This document shows, piece by piece, positions 18,386 to 25,003 of a stretch of 64,000 nt of DNA. The notes below the pieces were generated by a model, which was not told the DNA's origin, ran no database searches, and saw only the letters and a list, made by a program, of their open reading frames with translations. Each line of letters opens with the position of its first letter. The first letter of the stretch is position 1. A program made the position numbers and the translations under genes. The stretch comes from Sphingomonadales bacterium 39-57-19 (GTDB lineage: Bacteria > Pseudomonadota > Alphaproteobacteria > Sphingomonadales > Sphingomonadaceae), in assembly GCA_002282385.1 (NCBI GenBank), contig NCJG01000001.1, forward strand, positions 496,001-560,000, read 5' to 3'.

Positions 18386-18949
18386 ATGGCGAAATTTTTT
18401 GGAAATCTACATCTGGTGCTGGTCGCCGGTCTCGTGCTGTCATTGGCACTTATGTTCGGTTTGCACGGCGACGCATTGACGGCGCAGTCTGTCACACGTT
18501 GGCTGCATACATTCTTCGGGATCGTCTGGATTGGGCTGTTGTACTATTTTAACTTCGTTCAAATTCCGACCATGCCGAAAATTCCCGCAGAGCTTAAGCC
18601 AGCTGTGTCGAAGCATATCGCACCATCTGCGCTGTTTTTCTTCCGCTGGGCCGCGGCATTGACCGTGTTGTTGGGACTGATCATTTCGGTTCAGTCCGGT
18701 TACGCCCATCAGGCATTCACGCTGCAGGATCCCTACCGACTGATCGGTGTTGGCATGTGGCTTGCGGTTATCATGGCATTCAACGTCTGGTTCATCATCT
18801 GGCCTAACCAGAAGAAAGCCCTTGGCATTGTTGAAGCCGATGATGCGACAAAGGCAAAGGCAGCAACGACAGCGATGATGACATCACGTTTGAACACATT
18901 GCTGTCGATCCCAATGCTCTACACGATGGTCAGCTTCAACGGCGGCTAA
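18386..18949 (+). CDS. PuuD-like urate-hydroxylase membrane domain protein
   Basis: This 187-residue membrane protein has a strong AGGAGG site and about five helices. Segments RWLHTFFGIVWIGLLYYFNF, KHIAPSALFFFRWAAAL and LAVIMAFNVWFIIWPNQKK are characteristic of the N-terminal membrane part of PuuD (urate hydroxylase). Full PuuD proteins carry an additional cytochrome c domain with a CxxCH motif, which is absent here, so the enzyme activity is doubtful. The conserved His residues suggest heme or quinone binding, which is inference. It is divergent from sodB. Confidence 0.75.
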   Translation: MAKFFGNLHLVLVAGLVLSLALMFGLHGDALTAQSVTRWLHTFFGIVWIGLLYYFNFVQIPTMPKIPAELKPAVSKHIAPSALFFFRWAAALTVLLGLIISVQSGYAHQAFTLQDPYRLIGVGMWLAVIMAFNVWFIIWPNQKKALGIVEADDATKAKAATTAMMTSRLNTLLSIPMLYTMVSFNGG

Positions 18950-18971
18950 TCGTCACATTCTTCGTAAAGAT

Positions 18972-19003
18972 AAAAGGGGTGGCCGATGCCGCCCCTTTTT
19001 TTT
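18972..19003. terminator. Bidirectional terminator between PuuD-like gene and pspF
   Basis: A 12-bp stem including one G-U pair (18972-18983 with 18988-18999) and a tetraloop is followed by eight T residues on the plus strand and by four U residues on the minus strand. It lies between two convergent genes, overlapping the end of pspF by two bases. Confidence 0.85.
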
Positions 19004-20039
19004 ATCCCAAAAGATCATGCTTCTTAAGCGTATGACGCAATTGGTCGTAGCTCAGGTTCAGCGCTTTGGCCGTTTGCCGCTGATTATACCGACACTTCGC
19101 CAGTGCCTGCTCAAGCACCGCCTTTTCATATTTTTCGGTCGCTTCTCTAAAGTCTGTAACATCAATCGCCTGACTTAAGTCGGCGGAGAGACGTTGCTCG
19201 GCACTGGCTGCCTGATTATCAGACTGCACCTGCGCAGGCGATGAAGCCGCCACGCCGCCGCGCCACGGGCTATCGAACGGATCAAACTGGATATAATCGA
19301 CGGGCTGTGCTGGGTCAGCCCAGCGATAGACCGCACGCTCGACCACGTTGCGCAATTCGCGCACATTGCCCGGCCACAAATGGTTTTCGAGGGCCTGGGT
19401 CGCAAGCGCGCCGAAACCCGGCCAACCTGCCCAGCCCAGTTCAGCCGCCATCCGACGCCCATAATATTCAGACAGCACCTCAACATCGCCTTCACGAACA
19501 CGCAATGGCGGCAAGGTGATCACCTCAAAACACAGCCTGTCGAGCAAATCCGCCCGAAAGCGTCCTTTATCCACCATATTGGGCAGATGCTCATTGGTGG
19601 CGGCGACAATCCGGACATCGACCCGCATTGGCCTCGATGAACCAATACGCGTGACCTCTCCATATTCGACCGCGCGCAACAAACGTTCCTGCGCGCCCAT
19701 GCTCAACGTGCCAAGTTCGTCGAGGAACAGCGTGCCGCCGTCGGCTTCTTCAAACCGCCCCTCGCGCGCACGTGTGGCTCCGGTGAACGCGCCCGCTTCA
19801 TGACCGAACAGTTCGGCCTCAATCAAACTTTCGGGCAGCGCCGCGCAGTTAATTGTGACCAAAGGCCCGTCCCAACGCGAACTCAGGCGATGCAGGCGCT
19901 CAGCGATCAATTCTTTCCCTGTGCCGCGCTCCCCCACAACCAGCACGGGCCGATTGAGTGGCGCGGCGCGGCTTGCGCGCTCGACGGCATCAAGAAAAGC
20001 GGACGATTGTCCAATGAATTGATGACTATCGCGTTCCAT
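19002..20039 (-). CDS. pspF: Sigma-54 activator PspF
   Basis: This 345-residue enhancer-binding protein activates the psp promoter with sigma-54 polymerase. It consists of the AAA+ domain without an N-terminal regulatory domain: Walker A GERGTGKELIAERLH, the sigma-54 contact loop GAFTGA in GHEAGAFTGATRA, Walker B GGTLFLDELGTL, then a C-terminal Fis-type helix-turn-helix with CRYNQRQTAKALNLSYDQLR. The start at 20039 (MERDSHQFIGQS) fits PspF; a 12-codon extension is less likely. In the family PspA inhibits PspF directly, and PspA is encoded next door. It is divergent from the psp operon. Confidence 0.95.
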   Translation of the reverse strand: MERDSHQFIGQSSAFLDAVERASRAAPLNRPVLVVGERGTGKELIAERLHRLSSRWDGPLVTINCAALPESLIEAELFGHEAGAFTGATRAREGRFEEADGGTLFLDELGTLSMGAQERLLRAVEYGEVTRIGSSRPMRVDVRIVAATNEHLPNMVDKGRFRADLLDRLCFEVITLPPLRVREGDVEVLSEYYGRRMAAELGWAGWPGFGALATQALENHLWPGNVRELRNVVERAVYRWADPAQPVDYIQFDPFDSPWRGGVAASSPAQVQSDNQAASAEQRLSADLSQAIDVTDFREATEKYEKAVLEQALAKCRYNQRQTAKALNLSYDQLRHTLKKHDLLG

Positions 20040-20138
20040 TTTCAAAGATTGGCATATTTCACCATAGTGTGGCAATAATTACCAGCACTCGAATGTCACA
20101 TTTTTTCACAAATAGCGGAAATCCGGCAATTATTCAAA

Positions 20139-20155
20139 TTGGCACGCTCCCTGCA
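20139..20155 (+). promoter_or_regulatory. Sigma-54 promoter of the psp operon
   Basis: TTGGCACG, four bases, CTGCA is read here. The invariant GG (20141-20142) and GC (20153-20154) have the exact -24/-12 spacing of the sigma-54 consensus. It lies between pspF and the first gene of the operon, 52 bases before the small ORF, where a PspF-dependent promoter is expected. PspF-binding sites should lie in 20040-20138, but I cannot define them. Confidence 0.93.
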
Positions 20156-20206
20156 ATAGGTCTTTCAAGCCGGAATATCACCGGCATGCAAAAGGGAAGA
20201 CACAAG

Positions 20207-20395
20207 ATGCGTAAAGATATCGGAACCAGCAACGACGTAAGCGGAAGCGAAAGCCGTATATGGCTGGCAGTCGCCCTGTCCGTGTCGATGATCTTCACCA
20301 GTTACGCCGTTTCGGTTCTCAACCATTATGACGATATTAACATGAACGTCCCAAATTACACCCATCGGCCAATCGTTGTCAGCTATCTTGCCTGA
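20207..20395 (+). CDS. Small single-pass membrane protein, first gene of psp operon
   Basis: This 62-residue ORF is the first one downstream of the sigma-54 promoter. The start at 20207 is preceded by GGGAAG at a suitable distance; an ATG 21 bases upstream is possible. Residues 18-38 (IWLAVALSVSMIFTSYAVSVL) form one membrane helix with a polar N-terminus and a 24-residue C-terminal tail. I recognise no family. Its place suggests a role in the envelope-stress response, perhaps as a membrane sensor or PspA partner, which is inference. Confidence 0.65.
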   Translation: MRKDIGTSNDVSGSESRIWLAVALSVSMIFTSYAVSVLNHYDDINMNVPNYTHRPIVVSYLA

Positions 20396-20407
20396 CATCG
20401 ATTGCCT

Positions 20408-20457
20408 GCGACCGGAGTACCCCCGGCTCCCCCTACCTCCTAAAGGTACCCGGTCGC
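20408..20457 (+). promoter_or_regulatory. Long hairpin between the small ORF and pspA
   Basis: GCGACCGG-A-GTACC (20408-20421) pairs with GGTAC-CCGGTCGC (20445-20457), giving 13 base pairs with one bulged A and a 23-base pyrimidine-rich loop. CCCCCATTTTTA follows. It could be a partial terminator, an mRNA-stability element or a processing site that sets the ratio of the small protein to PspA. The loop contains CCTCC, which is complementary to a ribosome-binding site. Confidence 0.6.
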
Positions 20458-20503
20458 CCCCATTTTTAGTACGCAAATAAACAGTTTTAACCGGAGTTAC
20501 CCC

Positions 20504-21187
20504 ATGGGCATATTTTCACGAACCCGCGATATCATCGCCGCCAACGTCACGGACTTGCTCGACAAGTCGCAGGACCCGGCGAAGATGATCCGCATGATCA
20601 TCCTGGAGATGGAAGAAACGCTGGTTGAAGTCCGCGCTTCCGCAGCCCGGACGATCGCGGACCAAAAAGAGCTGCGCCGGCACATCGACAAGCTGAACAC
20701 GCTTGAAGCTGACTGGACCGACAAGGCCCATCTCGCGCTGTCAAAAGATCGCGAAGACCTTGCCAAGGCTGCCTTGGTCGAAAAGCGCAAGGCGACCGAT
20801 ATGAAGGACCAGCTAACGGCAGAAGTTGACGTTCTCAACGATGCGTTGAAAGCTTCGGAGCAGGATATTCACAAGCTGCAGAAGAAACTCGCCGACGCCC
20901 GCAGCCGTCAGAATGCGTTGATGACCCGTCTGGAAAGCGCCGAAAATCAGGTCAAGCTGCGCACGATGTATAATGGCGACAAGGTACGCGAGGCTTTCTC
21001 TCGCTTTGATGTGCTCGAACGCCGCGTGGATGAAGCGCAGGGATATGCAGACTCGCTGTCCATCGGTTCAGACGCCCCACGCAGCTTGGGCGACGAAATC
21101 GCAGCGCTTGAGTCCTTCGACGTTGTCGATGCCGAGCTGGAAGCGATGAAAAAAGCCATGAAACAAGACGCACAGAAGGAAGGTTGA
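20504..21187 (+). CDS. pspA: Phage shock protein A
   Basis: This 227-residue protein is of the PspA/IM30 (ESCRT-III-like) family: MGIFSRTRDIIAANVTDLLD at the N-terminus (amphipathic membrane-binding helix), then DPAKMIRMIILEMEETLVEVR and long coiled coils to about residue 150. Residues KLRTMYNGDKVREAFSRFDV are further family sequence. It binds stressed inner membrane and, when free, inhibits PspF. It is the third element after the sigma-54 promoter and is followed by pspB four bases later. Confidence 0.97.
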   Translation: MGIFSRTRDIIAANVTDLLDKSQDPAKMIRMIILEMEETLVEVRASAARTIADQKELRRHIDKLNTLEADWTDKAHLALSKDREDLAKAALVEKRKATDMKDQLTAEVDVLNDALKASEQDIHKLQKKLADARSRQNALMTRLESAENQVKLRTMYNGDKVREAFSRFDVLERRVDEAQGYADSLSIGSDAPRSLGDEIAALESFDVVDAELEAMKKAMKQDAQKEG

Positions 21188-21191
21188 ACCA

Positions 21192-21479
21192 ATGGAAGAT
21201 ACGCTAATGCCTGTTCTCATGGTTGGCATGCTGTGCATTGGATTGCCTTGGCTGATCCTGCATTATGTCACCCGTTGGAAAACCGCTGCAACGCTCACCA
21301 ATGATGACGAGCGGATGCTGGGTGACATGAACGAACTAGCCCGGCGTCTCGAAGATCGCCTCGATACCGTTGAGCGTCTCGTCGCACAGGAAAATCCTGA
21401 ATGGCAGGCACGTCGCATCGACCATGAAACAAAAGATTTCGACCCCGAAAATGTCCGCAGGCTGGAAAGGAACCGCTAA
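21192..21479 (+). CDS. pspB: Phage shock protein B
   Basis: This 95-residue protein has an N-terminal membrane helix (MPVLMVGMLCIGLPWLILHY, residues about 6-25) followed by a coiled coil LARRLEDRLDTVERLVAQE and ENPEWQARR, as in PspB. In E. coli PspB works with PspC to take PspA off PspF during stress. Its coiled-coil motif recurs in the four small proteins at 22040-23236. The stop codon lies directly before the pspC start. Confidence 0.92.
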   Translation: MEDTLMPVLMVGMLCIGLPWLILHYVTRWKTAATLTNDDERMLGDMNELARRLEDRLDTVERLVAQENPEWQARRIDHETKDFDPENVRRLERNR

Positions 21480-21480
21480 A

Positions 21481-21858
21481 ATGGCTGGTACACATACGAA
21501 ATTCTATCTGGATAAGCAGAATGCCAAATGGAAAGGCGTCTGCTCGGGATTAGCGGATTACACCGGTATCGACGCCATTTGGTTTAGGCTTGGTTTAATT
21601 GCGCTAACTATAGGCCAAGGTTGGCCGGCCATACTTTACATTGCGGCAGCTTGGATGGCCAACCCGAAGCCAGTGCATCTCTATACCGATGACCGCCAAG
21701 ACCAGAAATTCTGGCAAGGCGTGCGTCAGTCACCTGCCCGCACAACACGCGACATTCGTTCACGTTTCCGGGAAATCGACCACCGGTTGGCCGAAATGGA
21801 AACCTATTATGTCAGCAACAATAAGCAGCTGGCCGACGAAATAGAGAATCTTCGATAA
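21481..21858 (+). CDS. pspC: Phage shock protein C
   Basis: This 125-residue protein has the PspC domain KFYLDKQNAKWKGVCSGLAD, then YTGIDAIWFRLGLIALTIG and a membrane stretch at residues about 34-60. The C-terminal 30 residues form a coiled coil ending in LADEIENLR, a tail nearly identical in pattern to those of three downstream small proteins. The start at 21481 is one base after the pspB stop codon; the frame runs upstream inside pspB but without family match. Confidence 0.93.
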   Translation: MAGTHTKFYLDKQNAKWKGVCSGLADYTGIDAIWFRLGLIALTIGQGWPAILYIAAAWMANPKPVHLYTDDRQDQKFWQGVRQSPARTTRDIRSRFREIDHRLAEMETYYVSNNKQLADEIENLR

Positions 21859-21884
21859 ACGGCGACATATTGGAAGGAATGTTC

Positions 21885-22043
21885 ATGTTCACGCTTATCA
21901 TTCTCGGGCTGATTGGGTGGTTTGCATATCGCCACTTCGCACGGAAGAAACGCAACGCAGATCGCCGCAACTGGAGCGTTGATTTCCGCGACAGCCCCAT
22001 CCGGCCGGTCACACGCCGCCTGCCATGGAAAGATTTCAAATGA
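21885..22043 (+). CDS. 52-residue membrane protein in psp operon
   Basis: This ORF is short but well supported: AAGGA lies six bases before the ATG at 21885, and its stop codon overlaps the next start (ATGA at 22040). Residues 1-14 (MFTLIILGLIGWFA) are a short membrane helix, followed by a very basic stretch (YRHFARKKRNADRRNW) and a tail ending in RRLPWKDFK. An ATG two codons upstream is too close to the ribosome-binding site. No family is recognised. The basic juxtamembrane region could bind acidic lipid, which is inference. Confidence 0.7.
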   Translation: MFTLIILGLIGWFAYRHFARKKRNADRRNWSVDFRDSPIRPVTRRLPWKDFK

Positions 22044-22339
22044 GCTTTGCGGGACCAAATTTCGTGATTGCGATTGTTGCATTGATGACAGTCGGATGGC
22101 TCATCAACAACTGGATCCGCGCCAAACATGGCTATCCATTGGAAGATGAATGGGGCGACAAGACAGCGCTGACCGATGGCGACTATCCCGAAGCAGAGCG
22201 CAAAATCATGCTGCTCAGCAATGAAAATGAAACGCTGAATGGCAAGGTTGGTCGTCTGGAAGAACGGGTCGCGGTCTTGGAACGGATCGTCACGGACAAG
22301 GCCGGACGGCTGTCGGAAGAAATCGAAAAACTGCGCTGA
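22040..22339 (+). CDS. PspB-like membrane/coiled-coil protein, copy 1
   Basis: This 99-residue protein has a membrane helix at residues 8-24, the motif WIRAKHGYPL at 25-34, an acidic linker, and a coiled coil from about 58 with GRLEERVAVLERIVTDK and the terminal LSEEIEKLR. The coiled-coil motif matches PspB (RRLEDRLDTVERLVAQE) and the terminal motif matches PspC. It overlaps the previous stop codon by four bases. It is probably an envelope-stress protein working with PspBC; the function is inferred from context. Confidence 0.82.
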   Translation: MSFAGPNFVIAIVALMTVGWLINNWIRAKHGYPLEDEWGDKTALTDGDYPEAERKIMLLSNENETLNGKVGRLEERVAVLERIVTDKAGRLSEEIEKLR

Positions 22340-22357
22340 GGCGCGCTGGAGGAAGCT

Positions 22358-22684
22358 ATGGACCCTGACAAGCTAGCAATGATCACGGCCATCGGCCCCA
22401 TGATAGGAATTGGCGTTGTCGCAATTTCGGTAGGATGGGTGCTCACCACATGGATGCGCATCAAAAATGGATATCCGCTTGATGGCATGTGGGGCCAGTC
22501 AGTCTATCCCAAGACCGACCAGGAAGCCGTCGAACGCGTAAAATTGTTGAGCCAAGAAAACGCGCAGCTGCGCGCAGAAATCGGCTCAATCAAGGACCGG
22601 CTCGCCAATGTCGAAAAAATCATCGTCGATGACAGTCACCGGTTAACATCTGAAATTGAGGCCCTTCGCGGGCCTTCGAATTGA
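22358..22684 (+). CDS. PspB-like membrane/coiled-coil protein, copy 2
   Basis: This 108-residue paralogue of the preceding gene has a membrane helix at about 12-31, then WMRIKNGYPLDGMWG at 32-46, very close to WIRAKHGYPLEDEWG of copy 1. The coiled coil has GSIKDRLANVEKIIVDD and the end LTSEIEALRGPSN. A GGAGGAAG ribosome-binding site precedes the start. Copies 1 and 2 are the most alike of the series and probably arose by tandem duplication. Confidence 0.82.
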   Translation: MDPDKLAMITAIGPMIGIGVVAISVGWVLTTWMRIKNGYPLDGMWGQSVYPKTDQEAVERVKLLSQENAQLRAEIGSIKDRLANVEKIIVDDSHRLTSEIEALRGPSN

Positions 22685-22694
22685 GGAGGAAGTA

Positions 22695-22967
22695 ATGGAT
22701 CCGTTTCAAATGGTCGTCGCAATCATTGCCATCATCACGATCGGCAGGGTTATCCAGACGAAGCAAAAGGCAAAGCACGGGATCGTGGAAGACGAAAATT
22801 TCATGGGCACAAAAACCCACCGTCTTTTGAACAATGCGGATACGCAGCAAATGCAGGACGAAATTCGGGCTTTGAAGGAACGCATTCAGGTTTTGGAACG
22901 CATCGCGACGGACAACAATAATACGAGTGACATCAACCGTCAGATTGAGGAACTGCGCAGCCGGTAA
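22695..22967 (+). CDS. PspB-like membrane/coiled-coil protein, copy 3
   Basis: This 90-residue member of the series opens MDPFQMVVAIIAIITIGRVI (membrane helix at about 5-20), then QKAKHG (the KHG of copy 1 without YPL). The coiled coil has RALKERIQVLERIATDN and ends INRQIEELRSR. GAGGAGGAAG precedes the start at 22695; the frame extends 13 codons upstream into copy 2 but without family match. It is shorter and more diverged than copies 1 and 2. Confidence 0.8.
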   Translation: MDPFQMVVAIIAIITIGRVIQTKQKAKHGIVEDENFMGTKTHRLLNNADTQQMQDEIRALKERIQVLERIATDNNNTSDINRQIEELRSR

Positions 22968-22993
22968 CGGCGCGCGGACGGAAAGGAAGGACC

Positions 22994-23236
22994 ATGCAAC
23001 AGGATCCCAACTTCTACATCATCATCGGCGCCTTTGCGGTGCTGTGTGTCGGCATCGTGTCGTCATTAAGCCTACGCGGCTGGCGCGACTGGATTGCGCT
23101 TAAGCATGCCGAGCTGGAAACAATGCGCCATGGCAATGAAGCACCCGTGCCCTCGGCCACGTCGCGTATTGAAGTCGCCGATTTGAAAGAGCGCGTGAAA
23201 AGGCTTGAAGCTATCGCGGCAGGGATTGATATCTAA
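22994..23236 (+). CDS. PspB-like membrane/coiled-coil protein, copy 4
   Basis: This 80-residue protein has a membrane helix at about 8-26 (YIIIGAFAVLCVGIVSSLSL), a LRGWRDWIALKHAELE juxtamembrane stretch and one coiled-coil segment ADLKERVKRLEAIAAG. It lacks the terminal IExLR tail found in copies 1-3. GGAAAGGAAGG precedes the start. It is the last member of the psp series; 24 bases separate it from sufE. Confidence 0.78.
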   Translation: MQQDPNFYIIIGAFAVLCVGIVSSLSLRGWRDWIALKHAELETMRHGNEAPVPSATSRIEVADLKERVKRLEAIAAGIDI

Positions 23237-23260
23237 GCATCGCGGCCATATGCGCAGTGC

Positions 23261-23665
23261 ATGACAACATTTGCCGACATTACCGAAGAGTATGCATTTC
23301 TTGAGCCCGATGACCGCTATCGGTTGCTGATCGACCTCGGCCGCGAATTGCCAGAAATGCCCGCCGCGTTGAAAACCGATGCGACGCTCGTTCGGGGATG
23401 TTCAGCAAGCGTGTGGGTCTATCCCGTGACCGCAGATAAAGAACTCACATTTCTGGCCGACAGCAACGCCGCGATTACCAAAGGCATCATCGCGCTGGTC
23501 CTGAAGACGGTTGAGCACAAAAATGCGGCCGATATTCTGAAGACCGATATCGAGAACGCCCTTGCGCCGTTCGACCTCAAAAATCAGTTAAGTTCGAACC
23601 GGACACAGGGCATTCCCAATATGATCTCGCTTATCCGCGAGACGGCAGCGCGTTACGCCGGCTGA
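23261..23665 (+). CDS. sufE: SufE-family cysteine desulfurase activator
   Basis: This 134-residue protein accepts sulfur from SufS in Fe-S cluster assembly. The active cysteine is in RGCSASVWVYP, and ITEEYAFLEPDDRYRLLIDLG and NRTQGIPNMISLIRETA are family segments. No suf operon lies nearby; the gene follows the psp series on the same strand, so co-transcription with psp is possible. Its last 13 bases overlap the convergent PepSY gene. Confidence 0.9.
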   Translation: MTTFADITEEYAFLEPDDRYRLLIDLGRELPEMPAALKTDATLVRGCSASVWVYPVTADKELTFLADSNAAITKGIIALVLKTVEHKNAADILKTDIENALAPFDLKNQLSSNRTQGIPNMISLIRETAARYAG

Positions 23666-24993
23666 GCCGGACGCAACCCAAGCCACATCGCAAGCGCAGG
23701 CAATCGGGGCAGCAGCAGCCGGTCGAACAGCCACAGCGCGCATAAAGACGCGGCAAGCAACGGCAAGAGCAATGCCATGACGCCGATGATCAACGCAACA
23801 CCGCGCATTTTCGGTGGCACTGCAGCAATGGGCGGTGCGCCAAGCGCGTCATCGGGCTTGCGCCGTCGCCACATCAGGAAACCAGATATCACCAATGTGA
23901 TCAGGCCAACCGCAGTGAGCACGCCGACAAGCTGATTAATCCAGCCAAAAAGCTGCCCCTCATGCCAAGCGATTCCATAATTGACCGCGCGATCAATGAC
24001 ATGCTTGTCGGCAAAGCCTTTCCGCGACATCTCCTTGCCCGTTGCAACATCAAATGTGATCTCGCGGTTCAATGGCCGGTTCTGCGCCTCCGACTTAATG
24101 GTCCAGGCCATCGGCGCAGGCGGGCCGAAACGCTCAGGCGCGCCTGGTGCTTTCACCAACACCGGGTGCGGCAGCCGTTCGGCTTTCGCTTTGGCGACCA
24201 TGTCCGCCAAGCCAACCAGCGGAATGCCGGCAGCCTGCATTTTCATCATTGCATCATGATCATGCTCGGCATGCGGGGCGGCACTGCCCGTTTTCCAGTC
24301 TTGCGCGCCTTGAACGAGGCCCAATTCAGCGCGGGCAATACGGAAAGCATCACCCCAGACGCTCGCCCAAGGCAGTCCTGTGGTAAGCAGAACAAGCGCC
24401 AGCCCTGAAACCCAGAAACCAGTGACCGCATGCAGATCGCGCAGGAACACGCGATTGCCCTTCCCCAAACGGGGCCACACGACACCGGCAAAGCGCTGCC
24501 CACGCGGCCACCACATATACAGTCCGGTCAGGATCATCACGATCGCCCAGCACGCCGCCAGTTCAACAATCCAGTCGCCCATTTTGCCGATCAGCAGCGA
24601 CCCATGTATCCGCGACACAGTGGCGGATATCCGGCTTTCCGGATCTATGCTGCCCAACACTTTACCCTGCGGTGACACATAGACGTCGCGCATGGATTGG
24701 CCGTCGGCGAGGCCGATATGGAACATCGCGGCATCGCCTGCATGTTCGGGCAGGCGATAGCTTTGGAATTGCGCACCCGGATTGGCCGCCATTACGGCGG
24801 CCAACTGCACATTGGGTGACACTGCCTGTTCAGTCGGCAGGTTCGTAAATGCGCGCTCTTCCCAACGATCCAGTTGCGGTTTGAACAGGTAAATTGCGCC
24901 TGTTGTCGCAAGCACGAGGATCAACGGCATGACAAAAAGCGAAGCATAAAAATGCCAACGCCAGATCGTGCGGTAGAAAGACGTATTTTCCAT
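23653..24993 (-). CDS. PepSY-associated membrane protein (metal uptake)
   Basis: This 446-residue protein of the PepSY_TM family has an N-terminal helix FYASLFVMPLILVLATTGAI, further helices near residues 150-175, 200-220, 350-370 and 395-430, and large periplasmic loops. Such proteins accompany TonB-dependent receptors and are thought to be reductases or permeases for iron or copper. The loop near residues 230-245 has HAEHDHDAMMKMQ, a His/Met-rich patch that may bind metal. The start at 24993 follows AGGAG; the 37-codon extension overlaps the receptor gene and is rejected. It lies 10 bases after the receptor gene. Confidence 0.88.
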   Translation of the reverse strand: MENTSFYRTIWRWHFYASLFVMPLILVLATTGAIYLFKPQLDRWEERAFTNLPTEQAVSPNVQLAAVMAANPGAQFQSYRLPEHAGDAAMFHIGLADGQSMRDVYVSPQGKVLGSIDPESRISATVSRIHGSLLIGKMGDWIVELAACWAIVMILTGLYMWWPRGQRFAGVVWPRLGKGNRVFLRDLHAVTGFWVSGLALVLLTTGLPWASVWGDAFRIARAELGLVQGAQDWKTGSAAPHAEHDHDAMMKMQAAGIPLVGLADMVAKAKAERLPHPVLVKAPGAPERFGPPAPMAWTIKSEAQNRPLNREITFDVATGKEMSRKGFADKHVIDRAVNYGIAWHEGQLFGWINQLVGVLTAVGLITLVISGFLMWRRRKPDDALGAPPIAAVPPKMRGVALIIGVMALLLPLLAASLCALWLFDRLLLPRLPALAMWLGLRPAQPA

Positions 24994-25003
24994 TTCCGGT
25001 CTC

